Below, in pieces: positions 33,401 through 41,049 of a stretch of 64,000 nucleotides of DNA. The translations under genes and the position numbers were made by a program. Origin of the DNA: Pseudomonas sp. GM79 (GTDB taxonomy: Bacteria; Pseudomonadota; Gammaproteobacteria; Pseudomonadales; Pseudomonadaceae); NCBI RefSeq assembly GCF_000282495.1, contig NZ_AKJE01000044.1:1-64000 (forward strand), in the 5' to 3' direction. How positions within the stretch are numbered: position 1 is the stretch's first letter; each line of letters starts with the position of its first letter. Below the pieces are notes generated by a model, which searched no databases, was not told the DNA's origin, and saw only the letters and a list, made by a program, of their open reading frames with translations.

Positions 33401-36340
33401 GCGGGCAACTGGAGCTATACCGCCAACTCGGCCTTCGACTCACTTAATGTCGGCGACAGCCTGACCGACACCTTCACGGTACTTAGCGCCGACGGCACCG
33501 CGACTGCGGTGACGGTGACCATCAACGGCAGCAACGACTCGCCGACGATCACCTCCAACGGCGGTGATACGACGGCTTCGGTCAGCGTGGCGGAGAACAC
33601 CACGGCAGTTACAACGGTGGTAGCAACCGACGTTGATCTTCCGGCACAAACACTGAGCTACAGCATCGTCGGCGGAGCGGATGCCGCGAAGTTCTCGATC
33701 GTTTCAGGCACAGGCGCGCTGAGCTTTATCTCTGCGCCCAACTTTGAGGCACCGACTGATTCGGGAACCAACAACGTCTATGACGTGATTGTGCGGGCAT
33801 CGGACGGCACGTTGTTTGACGACCAGGCGATCGCGGTGACCGTGACGGGGGTCAACGATAACTCCCCGGTGATCACCTCCAACGGTGGTGGTGCGACGGC
33901 TTCGGTCAACGTGGCGGAGAACACCACGGCGGTCACGACAGTGACGGCGACCGATGCTGATCTTCCGGCGCAAACCCTGAGCTACTCGATCCTGAATACG
34001 GCCGGGACGGACTTCAGCAAGTTCTCGATCAGTTCAAGCGGGGTGCTGACGTTCAATTCGGCGCCGGATTACGAGAATGCCCAGGATGTCGGTGGTGCTG
34101 ATGGTGACAATGCCTATGTTGTGGACGTTCTGGTGGCGGACGGTAATGGCGGAACCGACACGCAGACAATTACGGTAAACGTGCAGAACGTAGTTGAGAC
34201 TCCGGTTGATATGACACCGCCAGAATCACCGACTGGGCTGACTTACAACAAGAGCGGTGGCCCAAACCATAAGCTTTCAGGGAGCGCCGAGGCAAATTCA
34301 TCCATTAAGGTTTACCTGGACAATGGCAACGGTGTATTTGGCGCCGGCGACACAGAAATTGGGACCGGTACGACCAATACCGGCGGTCAATTTGCCAATA
34401 TTGATCTGGATGGCAAGTTTACGGGTACCAAGACGCTATTTGTCACGGCTACGGACGCGGCGGGCAACGTTAGTGCTGCAACAAGCATTAGCCTGACTTA
34501 CCCTGCGGGAGTGTCCGGAGAAGCGATAAACCTTGCGATTGCCGATCCATCAGCAGGCCTGATTGACAGCTTTGTTGTCACAGTTACCGACGTTCCGTCG
34601 AATTGGACTCTAAACACCGGAACCAACAACGGCGACGGCAGCTGGACCGTGCAGACCAGTGATCCCGGCGCATTGACCGTGACAACACCAGAAGGCTTCA
34701 CGGGCGCCGCGGTGCTCCATATCAACATGACCTGGACTAACGCCGACGGCAGTATGGGCAGTTCCTATGTGTTCAATAACGTCGAGGCCTTTGCCCCCGA
34801 CGCGCCAATCTTCGCCTTGTCCGCTGACGATAACCTGACTGGCTCGTCCGGTGCAGACACTTTCGTTTTCGCCCAGCCGATCGGCAACAACCAGATCTAC
34901 AGTTTCGACGTCACGGCAGACAAGATCGACCTGATCGGCTTTGCGGGCGTCACCGGTTTTGCTGACTTGAGCATCACTAACGACGCCAACGGCAATGCCC
35001 TGGTCAGCATCGGCTCCGGCCAGTCAGTCACCCTCAAAGGGGTGGATGCCGCTGACTTGAGCGAAGCGAACTTCCAGTTCGATGTGGATCCGGTCATGAC
35101 CAATACCGGTACCCTCACCATTGCCGACGGCGCGATCATGCCGTTCGGTGGCAGCATTCATAACAGCGGCACCATCGAACTCGGCTCCACCGGCAGCGAG
35201 ACCAATCTTGAGATTCTGTTCCGCGGTGCGACCTTGACCGGTGGCGGCCAGGTATTGCTATCCGACAGCGCACAGAACGTGATTTTCGGTGGCAGCGCCG
35301 ACACCGTGCTGACCAACGTCGACAACCGCATTTCCGGCGCCGGCCAGTTGGGCGCCGGGCAGTTGGTATTGGTCAATGCAGGCCTGATCCTGGCCAGCGG
35401 ACTGAACAGCCTGGTGCTCGACACCGGCACCCACACCATCACCAACAGCGGCGTGCTGGAGTCCACGGGTGAAGGCGGTATGACGGTAGCCAGTGCGGTC
35501 GAAAACTCCGGTCACTTATGGGCCAACGGTGGCGACATGCGCCTGCTGGCCGACGTGATGGGCAACGGCAGCGCCACCATCGACGGCGACGCGACCCTGA
35601 CCTTTTCCGGCGCAGCACACGGGTCCGTCGCCTTCCACGGCGAAGGCGCGGGCACACTGGTAATCGCACAGGCCGAAGCGGCGGGTTCCTTGGTCGGCAT
35701 CCTCGGTCTGGAAAGCGATGACATGCTGACCTTCGGCGATCTCGCCTTCGGCGCCAACACCCAGCTCAGCTACAGCACCAACGCCTCTGGCAGCGGCGGC
35801 CTGCTGACGGTGGACGACGGCATACACCGGGCCGAGGTGAACCTGCTAGGGCACTACACAGTAGAGGACTTCCAGGTCACCGACGGCGAGGCCGGTACCC
35901 AAGTCAGTTACAACGGAGCATCCAGCGGCACACTCGTGGGCAGCATGGCGGCAGACGTACTCAGTGGCGGCGACGGCAACGACATCCTGGCGGGTCGTGG
36001 TGGGGAGGACACGCTCAGCGGTGGCGCGGGAGCCGATATGTTCGCCTATCTCAACGCGGCGGAAGGCGGGGACACCATCCTCGACTACAACTTCGCCGAA
36101 GGCGACGCACTCGACCTCTCTGCCCTGCTCAGCGCCAACTTCGTTAGCGGTATCAGCCAGGCGTCCGACTTCGTCCAACTGGCGCAATCAGGCAGCGACA
36201 TCACCGTGAAGGTGGATGCCGATGGTGCAGCCAATGGTACGAACTTCGCCGATGTGGCGGTTCTTGCCAACACGGGCACAAGCGGTACCGATCTGGTGCG
36301 CACCTGGTTTGGGGAGGCTGACCATACGTTGACGGCTTGA
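30431..36340 (+). CDS. Large RTX-type repeat adhesin, type I secretion substrate
   Basis: A 1,969-residue acidic, Cys-free surface protein. Domains: N-terminal region to about 165; VCBS-like domains to about 640 (each ending in TGTND/SGTND-type motifs); four 98-residue near-identical repeats (645-1036); two cadherin-like domains (to about 1255, SYSIVGG, VAENTTAVTTV); an Ig-like domain (TPPESPTGLTY); a beta-helix-like region; RTX Ca2+-binding nonapeptides (about 1837-1872, LSGGDGNDILAGRGGEDTL) and a C-terminal type I secretion domain. There is no N-terminal signal peptide, as expected. No LapG-type TAAG cleavage motif is obvious near the N-terminus. No ABC exporter, membrane fusion or TolC gene is adjacent. 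Role in attachment or biofilm is inferred. Confidence 0.9.
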   Translation: MATTTTTSGGTVTSLSNTPQAQDDIFTAGVIGTSTAAITEDLLGVVYLDVMSNDLGGSAKTLWSLDDATSLSTATKVYAPADLLVQDTGRIEATSTDTSFNGAKIWITSDGKVGYDAATLSTAFKAQLQALAAGGSLTDSFTYAIRLGNGTLSWATAQVQFAGMNDSVTMSLGAQASTVTEDATTTPSTTDSLSATGTIAFSDVDLSDTHTASFEAAGGNTTALGTFVLAPVTEAANTADGSVNWTYTLNNVAAQSLAQGQTATETYVVTINDGHGSSTTQNVTITITGTNDQVQITSGVQAGDAGEDSGDYAASGNITFTDVDLIDTHSVTVTPGASGYLGSFTTDPLSDSTGTGSGSLGWNFAVNNTALQFLGEGQIVTQTYNVAIGDGAVQTVTITITGTNDQPTLTIADSSGAINEGNGTATLSDSGALSFADVDNIDVVTVSHTSNGNIAWSGGTLNAGVASALVAGFSVDQNSWDYSSNQNLDFLGAGETITFSYTVVATDNSGAANAASATQTVTITLTGTNDAPVLSFATDNDIGAVQEDTTLSVSGQFSSADIDHAATATWSIAGTDTGTYGSIAVDNTGKWTYTLANGTDGVTSAVQSLGAGESHDEVFSVRVSDGLGGVDTQLVTVTVSGTNDAAVLSSASVTLTETNAPLTTNGTLTISDIDSAATFVTQTNTAGSYGQFSIGTNGAWSYVANSAHNEFVAGTTYTDTFSVSSADGTLTSVTVHILGTNDAAVLSADIANLTETNAPLTTNGTLSISDVDSAATFVTQTNTAGSYGQFSIGTNGAWSYVANSAHNEFAAGTTYTDTFVVSSADGTLTSVTVHITGSNDAAVLSSASVTLTETNAPLTTGGSLTVSDIDSPETFQAQSATAGANGTFAIDAAGNWSYTANSAFDALNVGDNLTDTFTVLSADGTATSVAVTIKGSNDAAVLSSASVTLTETNAPLTTAGTLTISDVDSPETFQAQSGTAGANGTFAIDAAGNWSYTANSAFDSLNVGDSLTDTFTVLSADGTATAVTVTINGSNDSPTITSNGGDTTASVSVAENTTAVTTVVATDVDLPAQTLSYSIVGGADAAKFSIVSGTGALSFISAPNFEAPTDSGTNNVYDVIVRASDGTLFDDQAIAVTVTGVNDNSPVITSNGGGATASVNVAENTTAVTTVTATDADLPAQTLSYSILNTAGTDFSKFSISSSGVLTFNSAPDYENAQDVGGADGDNAYVVDVLVADGNGGTDTQTITVNVQNVVETPVDMTPPESPTGLTYNKSGGPNHKLSGSAEANSSIKVYLDNGNGVFGAGDTEIGTGTTNTGGQFANIDLDGKFTGTKTLFVTATDAAGNVSAATSISLTYPAGVSGEAINLAIADPSAGLIDSFVVTVTDVPSNWTLNTGTNNGDGSWTVQTSDPGALTVTTPEGFTGAAVLHINMTWTNADGSMGSSYVFNNVEAFAPDAPIFALSADDNLTGSSGADTFVFAQPIGNNQIYSFDVTADKIDLIGFAGVTGFADLSITNDANGNALVSIGSGQSVTLKGVDAADLSEANFQFDVDPVMTNTGTLTIADGAIMPFGGSIHNSGTIELGSTGSETNLEILFRGATLTGGGQVLLSDSAQNVIFGGSADTVLTNVDNRISGAGQLGAGQLVLVNAGLILASGLNSLVLDTGTHTITNSGVLESTGEGGMTVASAVENSGHLWANGGDMRLLADVMGNGSATIDGDATLTFSGAAHGSVAFHGEGAGTLVIAQAEAAGSLVGILGLESDDMLTFGDLAFGANTQLSYSTNASGSGGLLTVDDGIHRAEVNLLGHYTVEDFQVTDGEAGTQVSYNGASSGTLVGSMAADVLSGGDGNDILAGRGGEDTLSGGAGADMFAYLNAAEGGDTILDYNFAEGDALDLSALLSANFVSGISQASDFVQLAQSGSDITVKVDADGAANGTNFADVAVLANTGTSGTDLVRTWFGEADHTLTA
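32363..33538 (+). repeat. Four 294-base tandem repeats inside the adhesin gene
   Basis: Units start at 32363, 32657, 32951 and 33245, exactly 294 bases (98 codons) apart, each encoding a domain opening AAVLS and ending in (G/T)(T/S)ND. Units 1-2 resemble each other (DSAATFVTQTNTAGSYG) and units 3-4 resemble each other (DSPETFQAQS.TAGANG), indicating two rounds of duplication. Identity is high at DNA level, so unit number may vary between strains. Confidence 0.92.
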
Positions 36341-36379
36341 TGTTGGGCTGGAGACAAATCCACCGCTGCAGACAGCCAC

Positions 36380-36415
36380 AAAAAAGCCCCACCAGATCAC
36401 TCTGCGTGGGGCTTT
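36380..36415 (-). terminator. Terminator between the adhesin and tRNA-Arg
   Basis: AAAGCCCCAC and GTGGGGCTTTTTTG form a stem on the minus strand with a U-run suited to the tRNA-Arg transcript. The plus strand has a shorter T-run and could serve the adhesin transcript. Confidence 0.75.
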
Positions 36416-36423
36416 CAAATAGG

Positions 36424-36500
36424 TGGTGTCCCAGGGCAGGTTCGAACTGCCAACCTTCCCCTTAGGAGGGGGATGCTCTATCCAATTGAGCTACTGAGAC
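36424..36500 (-). tRNA. tRNA-Arg (anticodon CCT)
   Basis: 77 bases including encoded CCA (36424-36426 complement). The acceptor arms GTCTCAG/CTGGGAC pair, the D arm has AGCTCAATTGGATAGAGC, the anticodon stem TCCCC/GGGGA encloses loop CTCCTAA (anticodon at 36464-36466), and the T arm reads GGCAGTTCGAACCTGCC. Reads AGG codons. Confidence 0.95.
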
Positions 36501-36633
36501 ACAAGTCGCCCGCAAAGAAATGCGCAGCGATGGACGGCGTGCATGTTAACGGGCAGGCCCGCTTTTGTCATGTCGTCCGTAGGGCTTTTTAAGTGTAGGC
36601 AGACGCCTCACGAGAGCGTGGCTTTGTTTACCG

Positions 36634-36690
36634 TGCAAATTGCATCACCGCAAAATGCCATCATTGCAAAATGCAATGTTGGCATTTTGC
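36634..36690 (+). promoter_or_regulatory. Cluster of nested palindromes, candidate activator site
   Basis: TGCAAATTGCA (36634-36644), then perfect 11-base arms GCAAAATGCCA (36650-36660) and TGGCATTTTGC (36680-36690) around an inner ATTGCA-AAA-TGCAAT (36663-36677). All share a TGCAA/GCAAAATGC theme. Relative to the predicted sigma-54 start at 36768 they lie at about -134 to -78, the usual distance for enhancer-binding proteins. Confidence 0.55.
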
Positions 36691-36741
36691 AAAAATATCT
36701 TAATTCGTTGTTTTTAAAGGATTTAATAGCCGTTAAACTTT

Positions 36742-36757
36742 TGGCATGCAGGCTGCT
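36742..36757 (+). promoter_or_regulatory. Sigma-54-type promoter upstream of a small membrane protein
   Basis: TGGCATGCAGGCTGCT matches TGGCACG-N4-TTGCW at 10 of 12 fixed positions, with GG and GC 12 bases apart. +1 falls near 36768, giving a 25-base leader that contains AGGAGG 9 bases before ATG 36793. Confidence 0.65.
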
Positions 36758-36792
36758 TCGGCTGTTCTCACAGAACACAGGAGGTCAGCCCC

Positions 36793-37026
36793 ATGAACAG
36801 CGCTCTGTTAGTCGCAAACGCGGTCGCTTTGGCGGTTCTGGTGGGTTTTCATTTCTTCCCCGAAAACGATGTTACGACGATTGCTCAACGCATCCCCCAT
36901 TACCTGCAACTGCAAAAAACACCGCAGTTGGCAGTCATGAGCGATCAACGCGGTTTTGTCAGCCAAGAGGTGAGCCAAGAGACTATTCAGTTGCGCACAC
37001 AGTCTTTCGAACGCTTGGTATTTTGA
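36793..37026 (+). CDS. Small membrane-anchored hypothetical protein
   Basis: A 77-residue protein with one N-terminal membrane segment (about 4-20, ALLVANAVALAVLVGF) and a polar remainder (QRIPHYLQLQKTPQLAVMSDQRGF). The start has a perfect AGGAGG ribosome binding site. A sigma-54-type promoter and a palindrome cluster lie upstream, so it may be inducible. I do not recognise the family. It is followed after 23 bases by a second small membrane protein, and the two probably form one transcript. Confidence 0.7.
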   Translation: MNSALLVANAVALAVLVGFHFFPENDVTTIAQRIPHYLQLQKTPQLAVMSDQRGFVSQEVSQETIQLRTQSFERLVF

Positions 37027-37049
37027 AATCACCCCATCAGGAGCACAGC

Positions 37050-37229
37050 ATGTCTAAATCAGCCGCAGGATTTTTCGTCCTCGCCTTACTGAGTGGCATC
37101 CTTCATTTGTCATTGGTCGGGGACACGGTCGTCACCCTGCCCCTGATTGCTTGCGCCGTGTTCGGTACGCTGTTCGTGCTGGCGCTGATCGCCGGGCGCA
37201 AGATCAAGTTCGATCCGGTTTTGCGCTGA
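37050..37229 (+). CDS. Small two-helix membrane protein
   Basis: A 59-residue protein with two hydrophobic segments (about 6-25, FFVLALLSGILHLSLVG, and 28-50, TLPLIACAVFGTLFVLALIAG) and a basic C-terminus (RKIKFDPVLR). The ATG at 37050 follows AGGAG by 7 bases. Its last 26 bases overlap the 3' end of convergent phnN. Function unknown; probably co-transcribed with the preceding small gene. Confidence 0.7.
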   Translation: MSKSAAGFFVLALLSGILHLSLVGDTVVTLPLIACAVFGTLFVLALIAGRKIKFDPVLR

Positions 37230-37776
37230 GGTTCAGCAGCTCCAGAAGATTGGCGACAGTTACAGTAAGGTCGCCGGAGTTATCGAGTTGACAGATCTGC
37301 ATACCATCGATTGACTCATCAACCGTAAACAGCGCATTACGGCGCAGTCTTGCTTCAATTTCTGCCGGGCTCTCACGCCCCCGCCGTAAAAGGCGCTCGC
37401 GCAGGGCTTCATCCTTGACAGTCAATAGCACCGGCAATAGCGTGGGATAGCGCTGTTGCGCTTCTGCCAGGTGCCCGCGCGAACCGTTGATCAACACATC
37501 GCGACCGTCCGCGAGCCATTGGTCTACGCGCACAGGAATACCGTAATTGAGCCCATTGGCCTGCCACGACAGCGCAAAATCTCCTTCGGCCCTGCGTTGT
37601 TCGAACTCTTCGCGGGACACCTCGATGGCGTCTTCACCCACCGATTCCGCCGAGCGTGTGATAACGCGACGCACGACTTCACAATTGCGTGCGCGCAGCG
37701 GCTCGCGAGCGGCTTCGATAAGGCTGTCCTTGCCGGATCCCGAAGGCCCCATTAAATAAATAAGCCTGCCACCCAT
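37204..37776 (-). CDS. phnN: Ribose 1,5-bisphosphate phosphokinase PhnN
   Basis: Guanylate-kinase-like enzyme that makes phosphoribosyl pyrophosphate from ribose 1,5-bisphosphate, in the phosphonate C-P lyase route. The 190-residue product has a P-loop right at the N-terminus (LIYLMGPSGSGKDSLI), the RRVITRSA segment and the GLNYGIP and LLRRGRE motifs. I chose ATG 37776 (MGGRLIYLMG) because family members start there; an in-frame ATG at 37797 adds seven residues, and neither has a strong ribosome binding site. No other phn gene is next to it, so it is an isolated copy, or its partners lie elsewhere. Confidence 0.85.
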   Translation of the reverse strand: MGGRLIYLMGPSGSGKDSLIEAAREPLRARNCEVVRRVITRSAESVGEDAIEVSREEFEQRRAEGDFALSWQANGLNYGIPVRVDQWLADGRDVLINGSRGHLAEAQQRYPTLLPVLLTVKDEALRERLLRRGRESPAEIEARLRRNALFTVDESIDGMQICQLDNSGDLTVTVANLLELLNLSAKPDRT

Positions 37777-37797
37777 CCTGAAATCATCCCGCGCCAT

Positions 37798-38163
37798 TCG
37801 CCCAGACTAGTAAATCGGCCATTTGCCACTATCCTGTATAAGGTAAGGAACAAGGATCGAATCCGCATAGCATGCACCTTCAGGCGTCTTCGGGCATCAC
37901 CTGTCGGGCAAGAGGACGCGGTTCAGCGATACGGACTCATGGATTATTTTCAAACCAGTCCGCATTTCTGGTAATAGGTGCTGGCATTAAGCCTTTACCC
38001 AGATCAATATTTGTCACAGAATTGACGCCAATGATCTGGCTAATTTGAGGCATGATGCGCGCCTCTATCAATTCAGGTTGAACATTTGGCCGGAGTGCTT
38101 GTCCTATCTGACATCCTGCGGCCTATCCCGAGAACCGCTCCCCTGAACTAACCGGTTAAATAT
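37798..38163 (+). promoter_or_regulatory. Upstream region of amrZ
   Basis: 366 bases without a gene. Inverted repeats GCCA-N6-TGGC (38027-38040) and GAGGC-N9-GCCTC (about 38048-38066) are candidate operators; AmrZ is known to repress itself in Pseudomonas, but I cannot assign these sites to it. I looked for an AlgU promoter (GAACTT-N16/17-TCTGA); GAACAT and TCTGA are present near 38082-38110 but spaced about 21 bases apart, too far. Confidence 0.35.
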
Positions 38164-38490
38164 ATGCGCCCATTGAAACAGGCAATTTATTCCAGCCGTA
38201 CGGCTGACAAGTTCGTCGTACGTCTGCCAGACGGAATGCGTGAACGCATTGCCGAGGTGGCTCGCAATCATCATCGCAGCATGAACTCCGAAATCATCGC
38301 GCGCCTTGAGCAGAGTCTTATTCAGGAAGGCGCGTTGGGTGAAGAATTGAGCATGCGCCTGGACAGCCCCGAGTTGTCATTGCATGAACGCGAACTGCTG
38401 CAACGCTTCCGCCAACTCTCCCACCGTCAGCAAAACGCTCTGGTTTCGCTGATCGCCCATGACGCCGAAATGGCCGCAGACGCTTCCTGA
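38164..38490 (+). CDS. amrZ: Ribbon-helix-helix regulator AmrZ (AlgZ)
   Basis: Arc-type transcription factor of 108 residues that governs alginate, motility, exopolysaccharide and c-di-GMP genes in Pseudomonas. A flexible N-terminus with the DNA-contacting strand ([19 protein letters not shown], cited in parts; Lys/Val/Arg face of the beta-ribbon) is followed by the RHH helices ([14 protein letters not shown]) and a C-terminal oligomerisation helix ([20 protein letters not shown]). The start ATG lacks an obvious Shine-Dalgarno sequence (TTAAATAT precedes it). It is a single-gene unit with its own terminator. Confidence 0.93.
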   Translation: MRPLKQAIYSSRTADKFVVRLPDGMRERIAEVARNHHRSMNSEIIARLEQSLIQEGALGEELSMRLDSPELSLHERELLQRFRQLSHRQQNALVSLIAHDAEMAADAS

Positions 38491-38506
38491 TTCATCCCGA
38501 AAGCTC

Positions 38507-38534
38507 AAGCCAGCGTAATTGCTGGCTTTTTTTT
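38507..38534 (+). terminator. Terminator of amrZ
   Basis: AAGCCAGC-GTAATT-GCTGGCTT followed by TTTTTT, 17 bases after the amrZ stop. Confidence 0.92.
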
Positions 38535-38601
38535 GCCTGAAATTTGGCTAAAAAAAACCCGCCGATCGGGCTTCAATGCCAGTCAGTCAAGGCGCGAAAC
38601 C

Positions 38602-38691
38602 TGTGGGAGCGGGCTTGCTCGCGAAGGCGATGTGTCAGGCAACATCAATGTTGACTGTGCCGCCGTCTTCGCGAGCAAGCCCGCTCCCACA
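38602..38691. repeat. REP pair (REPIN) between amrZ and mgtE
   Basis: A 90-base inverted pair of the GTGGGAGCGGG class, outer ends TGTGGGAG. Confidence 0.9.
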
Positions 38692-38750
38692 TGGATTGCG
38701 CTTAACTGACTGGCCTTGGCCAATCAGGCAGGTTCTTTTAAAGCAGGACA

Positions 38751-40193
38751 TCAAAGCAGGAAAATCGTCGCCAGCCCGAGGAAGATGAAAAAGCCACCGC
38801 TGTCGGTCATGGCAGTGATCATCACACTGGCACCCATTGCCGGGTCGCGCCCAAGCCGCGCCAGGGTCATCGGAATCAAAACCCCCATCAACGCCGCAAG
38901 CAGCAAATTAAGCGTCATGGCGGCGGTCATCACCACGCCCAGGGACCAACTGCCATAAAGCAAATAGGCCACCACACCAATCACGCCGCCCCAGACCAGA
39001 CCATTGATCAGGCCAACCGCCAACTCCTTGCGCATCAGCCGCGACGTATTGCCGGTACTGACCTGGTCCAGCGCCATGGCCCGAACGATCATGGTGATTG
39101 TCTGGTTACCCGAGTTGCCACCGATACCGGCAACGATCGGCATCAATGCCGCGAGTGCTACCAGTTTCTCGATGGATCCTTCGAACAAGCCGATCACCCG
39201 GGATGCAATGAACGCGGTGATCAGGTTTATCGCCAGCCAGGCCCAACGGTTGCGCAGGGACTTCCAGACTGATGCGAAAATATCTTCTTCTTCACGCAGA
39301 CCCGCCATGTTGAGAACTTCGTTTTCGCTCTCTTCACGAATCAGGTCGACCATTTCATCGATGGTCAGACGACCGATCAGCTTGCCGTTCTTGTCGACTA
39401 CCGGCGCCGAGATCAAGTCATAACGTTCGAATGCTTGCGCTGCCTCGTAAGCATCTTCATCCGGATGAAAACTCACCGGGTCGCTGGCCATGACTTCCGA
39501 CACCTGCTTTTCCGGGTCGTTGACCAGCAGACGCTTGATCGGCAACACACCCTTGAGCACGCCGTCGTAATCGACCACGAACAGTTTGTCGGTGTGGCTT
39601 GGCAGTTCTTTGAGACGACGCAGGTAACGCAAAACCACTTCGAGACTGACATCCTCACGGATAGTCACCATCTCGAAGTCCATCAGCGCACCGACCTGCT
39701 CCTCGTCATAGGACAACGCGGAGCGGACGCGCTCACGCTGTTGATTATCGAGGGTTTCCATCAGCTCGTGGACGACGTCTCGCGGCAGCTCGGAGGCCAG
39801 GTCAGCGAGTTCGTCGGCATCCATGTCCTTGGCCGCCGCCAAGAGCTCGTGATCGTCCATGTCGGCGATCAGGGTTTCACGAACCGAATCGGATACTTCG
39901 AGCAGAATGTCGCCGTCGCGATCAGCCTTGACCAATTGCCAGACTGTCAGGCGATCGTCCAGCGGCAAGGCTTCAAGGATGTAGGCAACGTCGGCGGAGT
40001 GCAGATCATCGAGTTTGCGTTGCAACTCGACAAGGTTTTGCCGGTGAACCAGGTTCTCGACCCGGTCGTGATGCGGACCTTCCTGGCGATGAGTCAGGTC
40101 TTCGACCACTCGCTGGCGCTGCAGCAGCTCAACGACTTGAGCGAGGCGGTCCTGCAAGCTTTCCTGCGTTTTCTTTACTTCAGCTTCAGACAT
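38751..40193 (-). CDS. mgtE: Magnesium transporter MgtE
   Basis: Mg2+-gated channel of 480 residues. It has a cytosolic MgtE_N superhelix (about 45-145, ILEALPLDDRLTVWQLV, ADLASELPRDVVHELM), two CBS domains (about 150-275, VMASDPVSFHPDEDAYEAAQ), and five C-terminal membrane helices with the pore motif ALMPIVAGIGGNSGNQ. I chose ATG 40193 (MSEAEVKKTQ) over an in-frame ATG at 40223 because the extra ten residues are not family-like. Single gene, convergent with amrZ. No Mg2+ riboswitch was seen upstream. Confidence 0.93.
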   Translation of the reverse strand: MSEAEVKKTQESLQDRLAQVVELLQRQRVVEDLTHRQEGPHHDRVENLVHRQNLVELQRKLDDLHSADVAYILEALPLDDRLTVWQLVKADRDGDILLEVSDSVRETLIADMDDHELLAAAKDMDADELADLASELPRDVVHELMETLDNQQRERVRSALSYDEEQVGALMDFEMVTIREDVSLEVVLRYLRRLKELPSHTDKLFVVDYDGVLKGVLPIKRLLVNDPEKQVSEVMASDPVSFHPDEDAYEAAQAFERYDLISAPVVDKNGKLIGRLTIDEMVDLIREESENEVLNMAGLREEEDIFASVWKSLRNRWAWLAINLITAFIASRVIGLFEGSIEKLVALAALMPIVAGIGGNSGNQTITMIVRAMALDQVSTGNTSRLMRKELAVGLINGLVWGGVIGVVAYLLYGSWSLGVVMTAAMTLNLLLAALMGVLIPMTLARLGRDPAMGASVMITAMTDSGGFFIFLGLATIFLL

Positions 40194-40514
40194 AGGCGAA
40201 CTCCACTCCCAGCAGCGGGGCACGCCGGAAGGATCAATCAGTCAATTCATGATTGTAAAAACGGGATAACGAGTAACTACTGGGTAAGTCCATGGAGGTA
40301 TTCCACAAGCCCCGGCGGGGCTGACGGGCGCAATGATAACACCGCCTGACGGTTTTAAACGTTAAAAAATCGCGGCTGAAACAAGTGCTTGCGAGATAAA
40401 CCTGAGCGCCATCCTGATCCATGAAACTGCGACGACTCATCCTGAAAAGAAAACACACCGCCGCCTGAAAATGTAATGACTACCCTTGATGAAGACCGTC
40501 ATGGAGGACGTCGA
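40194..40514. other. Divergent spacer between mgtE and the DUF4124-like gene
   Basis: 321 bases without a gene. CCCCGGC/GCGGGGC (about 40309-40322) is a short GC-rich hairpin. GGAGG at 40503-40507 is the ribosome binding site for the gene at 40515. No further signals were recognised. Confidence 0.35.
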
Positions 40515-41030
40515 ATGCCATCGATTGCTCATTATTTGCTTGCCACCCTGCTCTGCCTGCCGCCCCAAGTGCTCGCCACGACCGTTCACCGGTGCGAAGC
40601 CGCCAATGGGCACATCACCTTCACAACCTTGAGCTGTACGACAGGAGAAAGCCTCTCAGCACACGACGTACGCACGTTCCCGCCAGGCAGCGTGACGCCC
40701 CTGATGCCTGAGGCCGAGTATCGCGAAACATCAGGTACGAAATTGCAAAGGAGAGAGCCGACGGTGGTTGGTCAATCCGAAGGCATATGTGGAGATCTGC
40801 TCAGCGCGAAGGAACGCCGCATAGCGATCATCAATCAGCGGGTCGTTGCCGGCATGAGCCAGCAGGACGTCGAAAGTGCGCTCGGCAAACCCGACAAAAT
40901 CACCACCCGCAATTCAGCCACAAGCTATCGCTACGACAACAAGCGAGGGCGCAGTGCTCATATCGAGTTTGACGAGAAAGGTTGCACCAAAGGAAAAGCC
41001 AAATCGCAGACGGCAAAAAGCCCGCGTTAA
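40515..41030 (+). CDS. Exported DUF4124-like protein with a BamE-like tail
   Basis: A 171-residue exported protein with a signal peptide (about 1-20, HYLLATLLCLPPQVLA), then a DUF4124-type segment (TVHRCEAANGHITFTTLSC, the Cys pair typical of the family). The C-terminal half has the GMSQQDVESALGKPD motif seen in BamE/SmpA-like folds, followed by SYRYDNKRG. Start ATG 40515 has GGAGG 7 bases upstream; an upstream in-frame ATG at 40476 is rejected. Function unknown. Its stop codon lies inside its own terminator. Confidence 0.75.
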   Translation: MPSIAHYLLATLLCLPPQVLATTVHRCEAANGHITFTTLSCTTGESLSAHDVRTFPPGSVTPLMPEAEYRETSGTKLQRREPTVVGQSEGICGDLLSAKERRIAIINQRVVAGMSQQDVESALGKPDKITTRNSATSYRYDNKRGRSAHIEFDEKGCTKGKAKSQTAKSPR

Positions 41031-41045
41031 ACGCGGGCTTTTTGG
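41015..41045 (+). terminator. Terminator overlapping the stop codon of the DUF4124-like gene
   Basis: AAAAGCCCGCG-TTAA-CGCGGGCTTTTT; the loop contains the TAA stop at 41028-41030. The A-run upstream makes it suitable for the tRNA-Arg transcript on the minus strand too. Confidence 0.88.
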
Positions 41046-41049
41046 TTTT

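Noticed and set aside
32363..33538. Regular repeats considered as a CRISPR array
   Set aside because: The units are 294-base in-frame protein domains without unique spacers.
38082..38110. AlgU promoter for amrZ
   Set aside because: GAACAT and TCTGA are present but about 21 bases apart, instead of the required 16-17.
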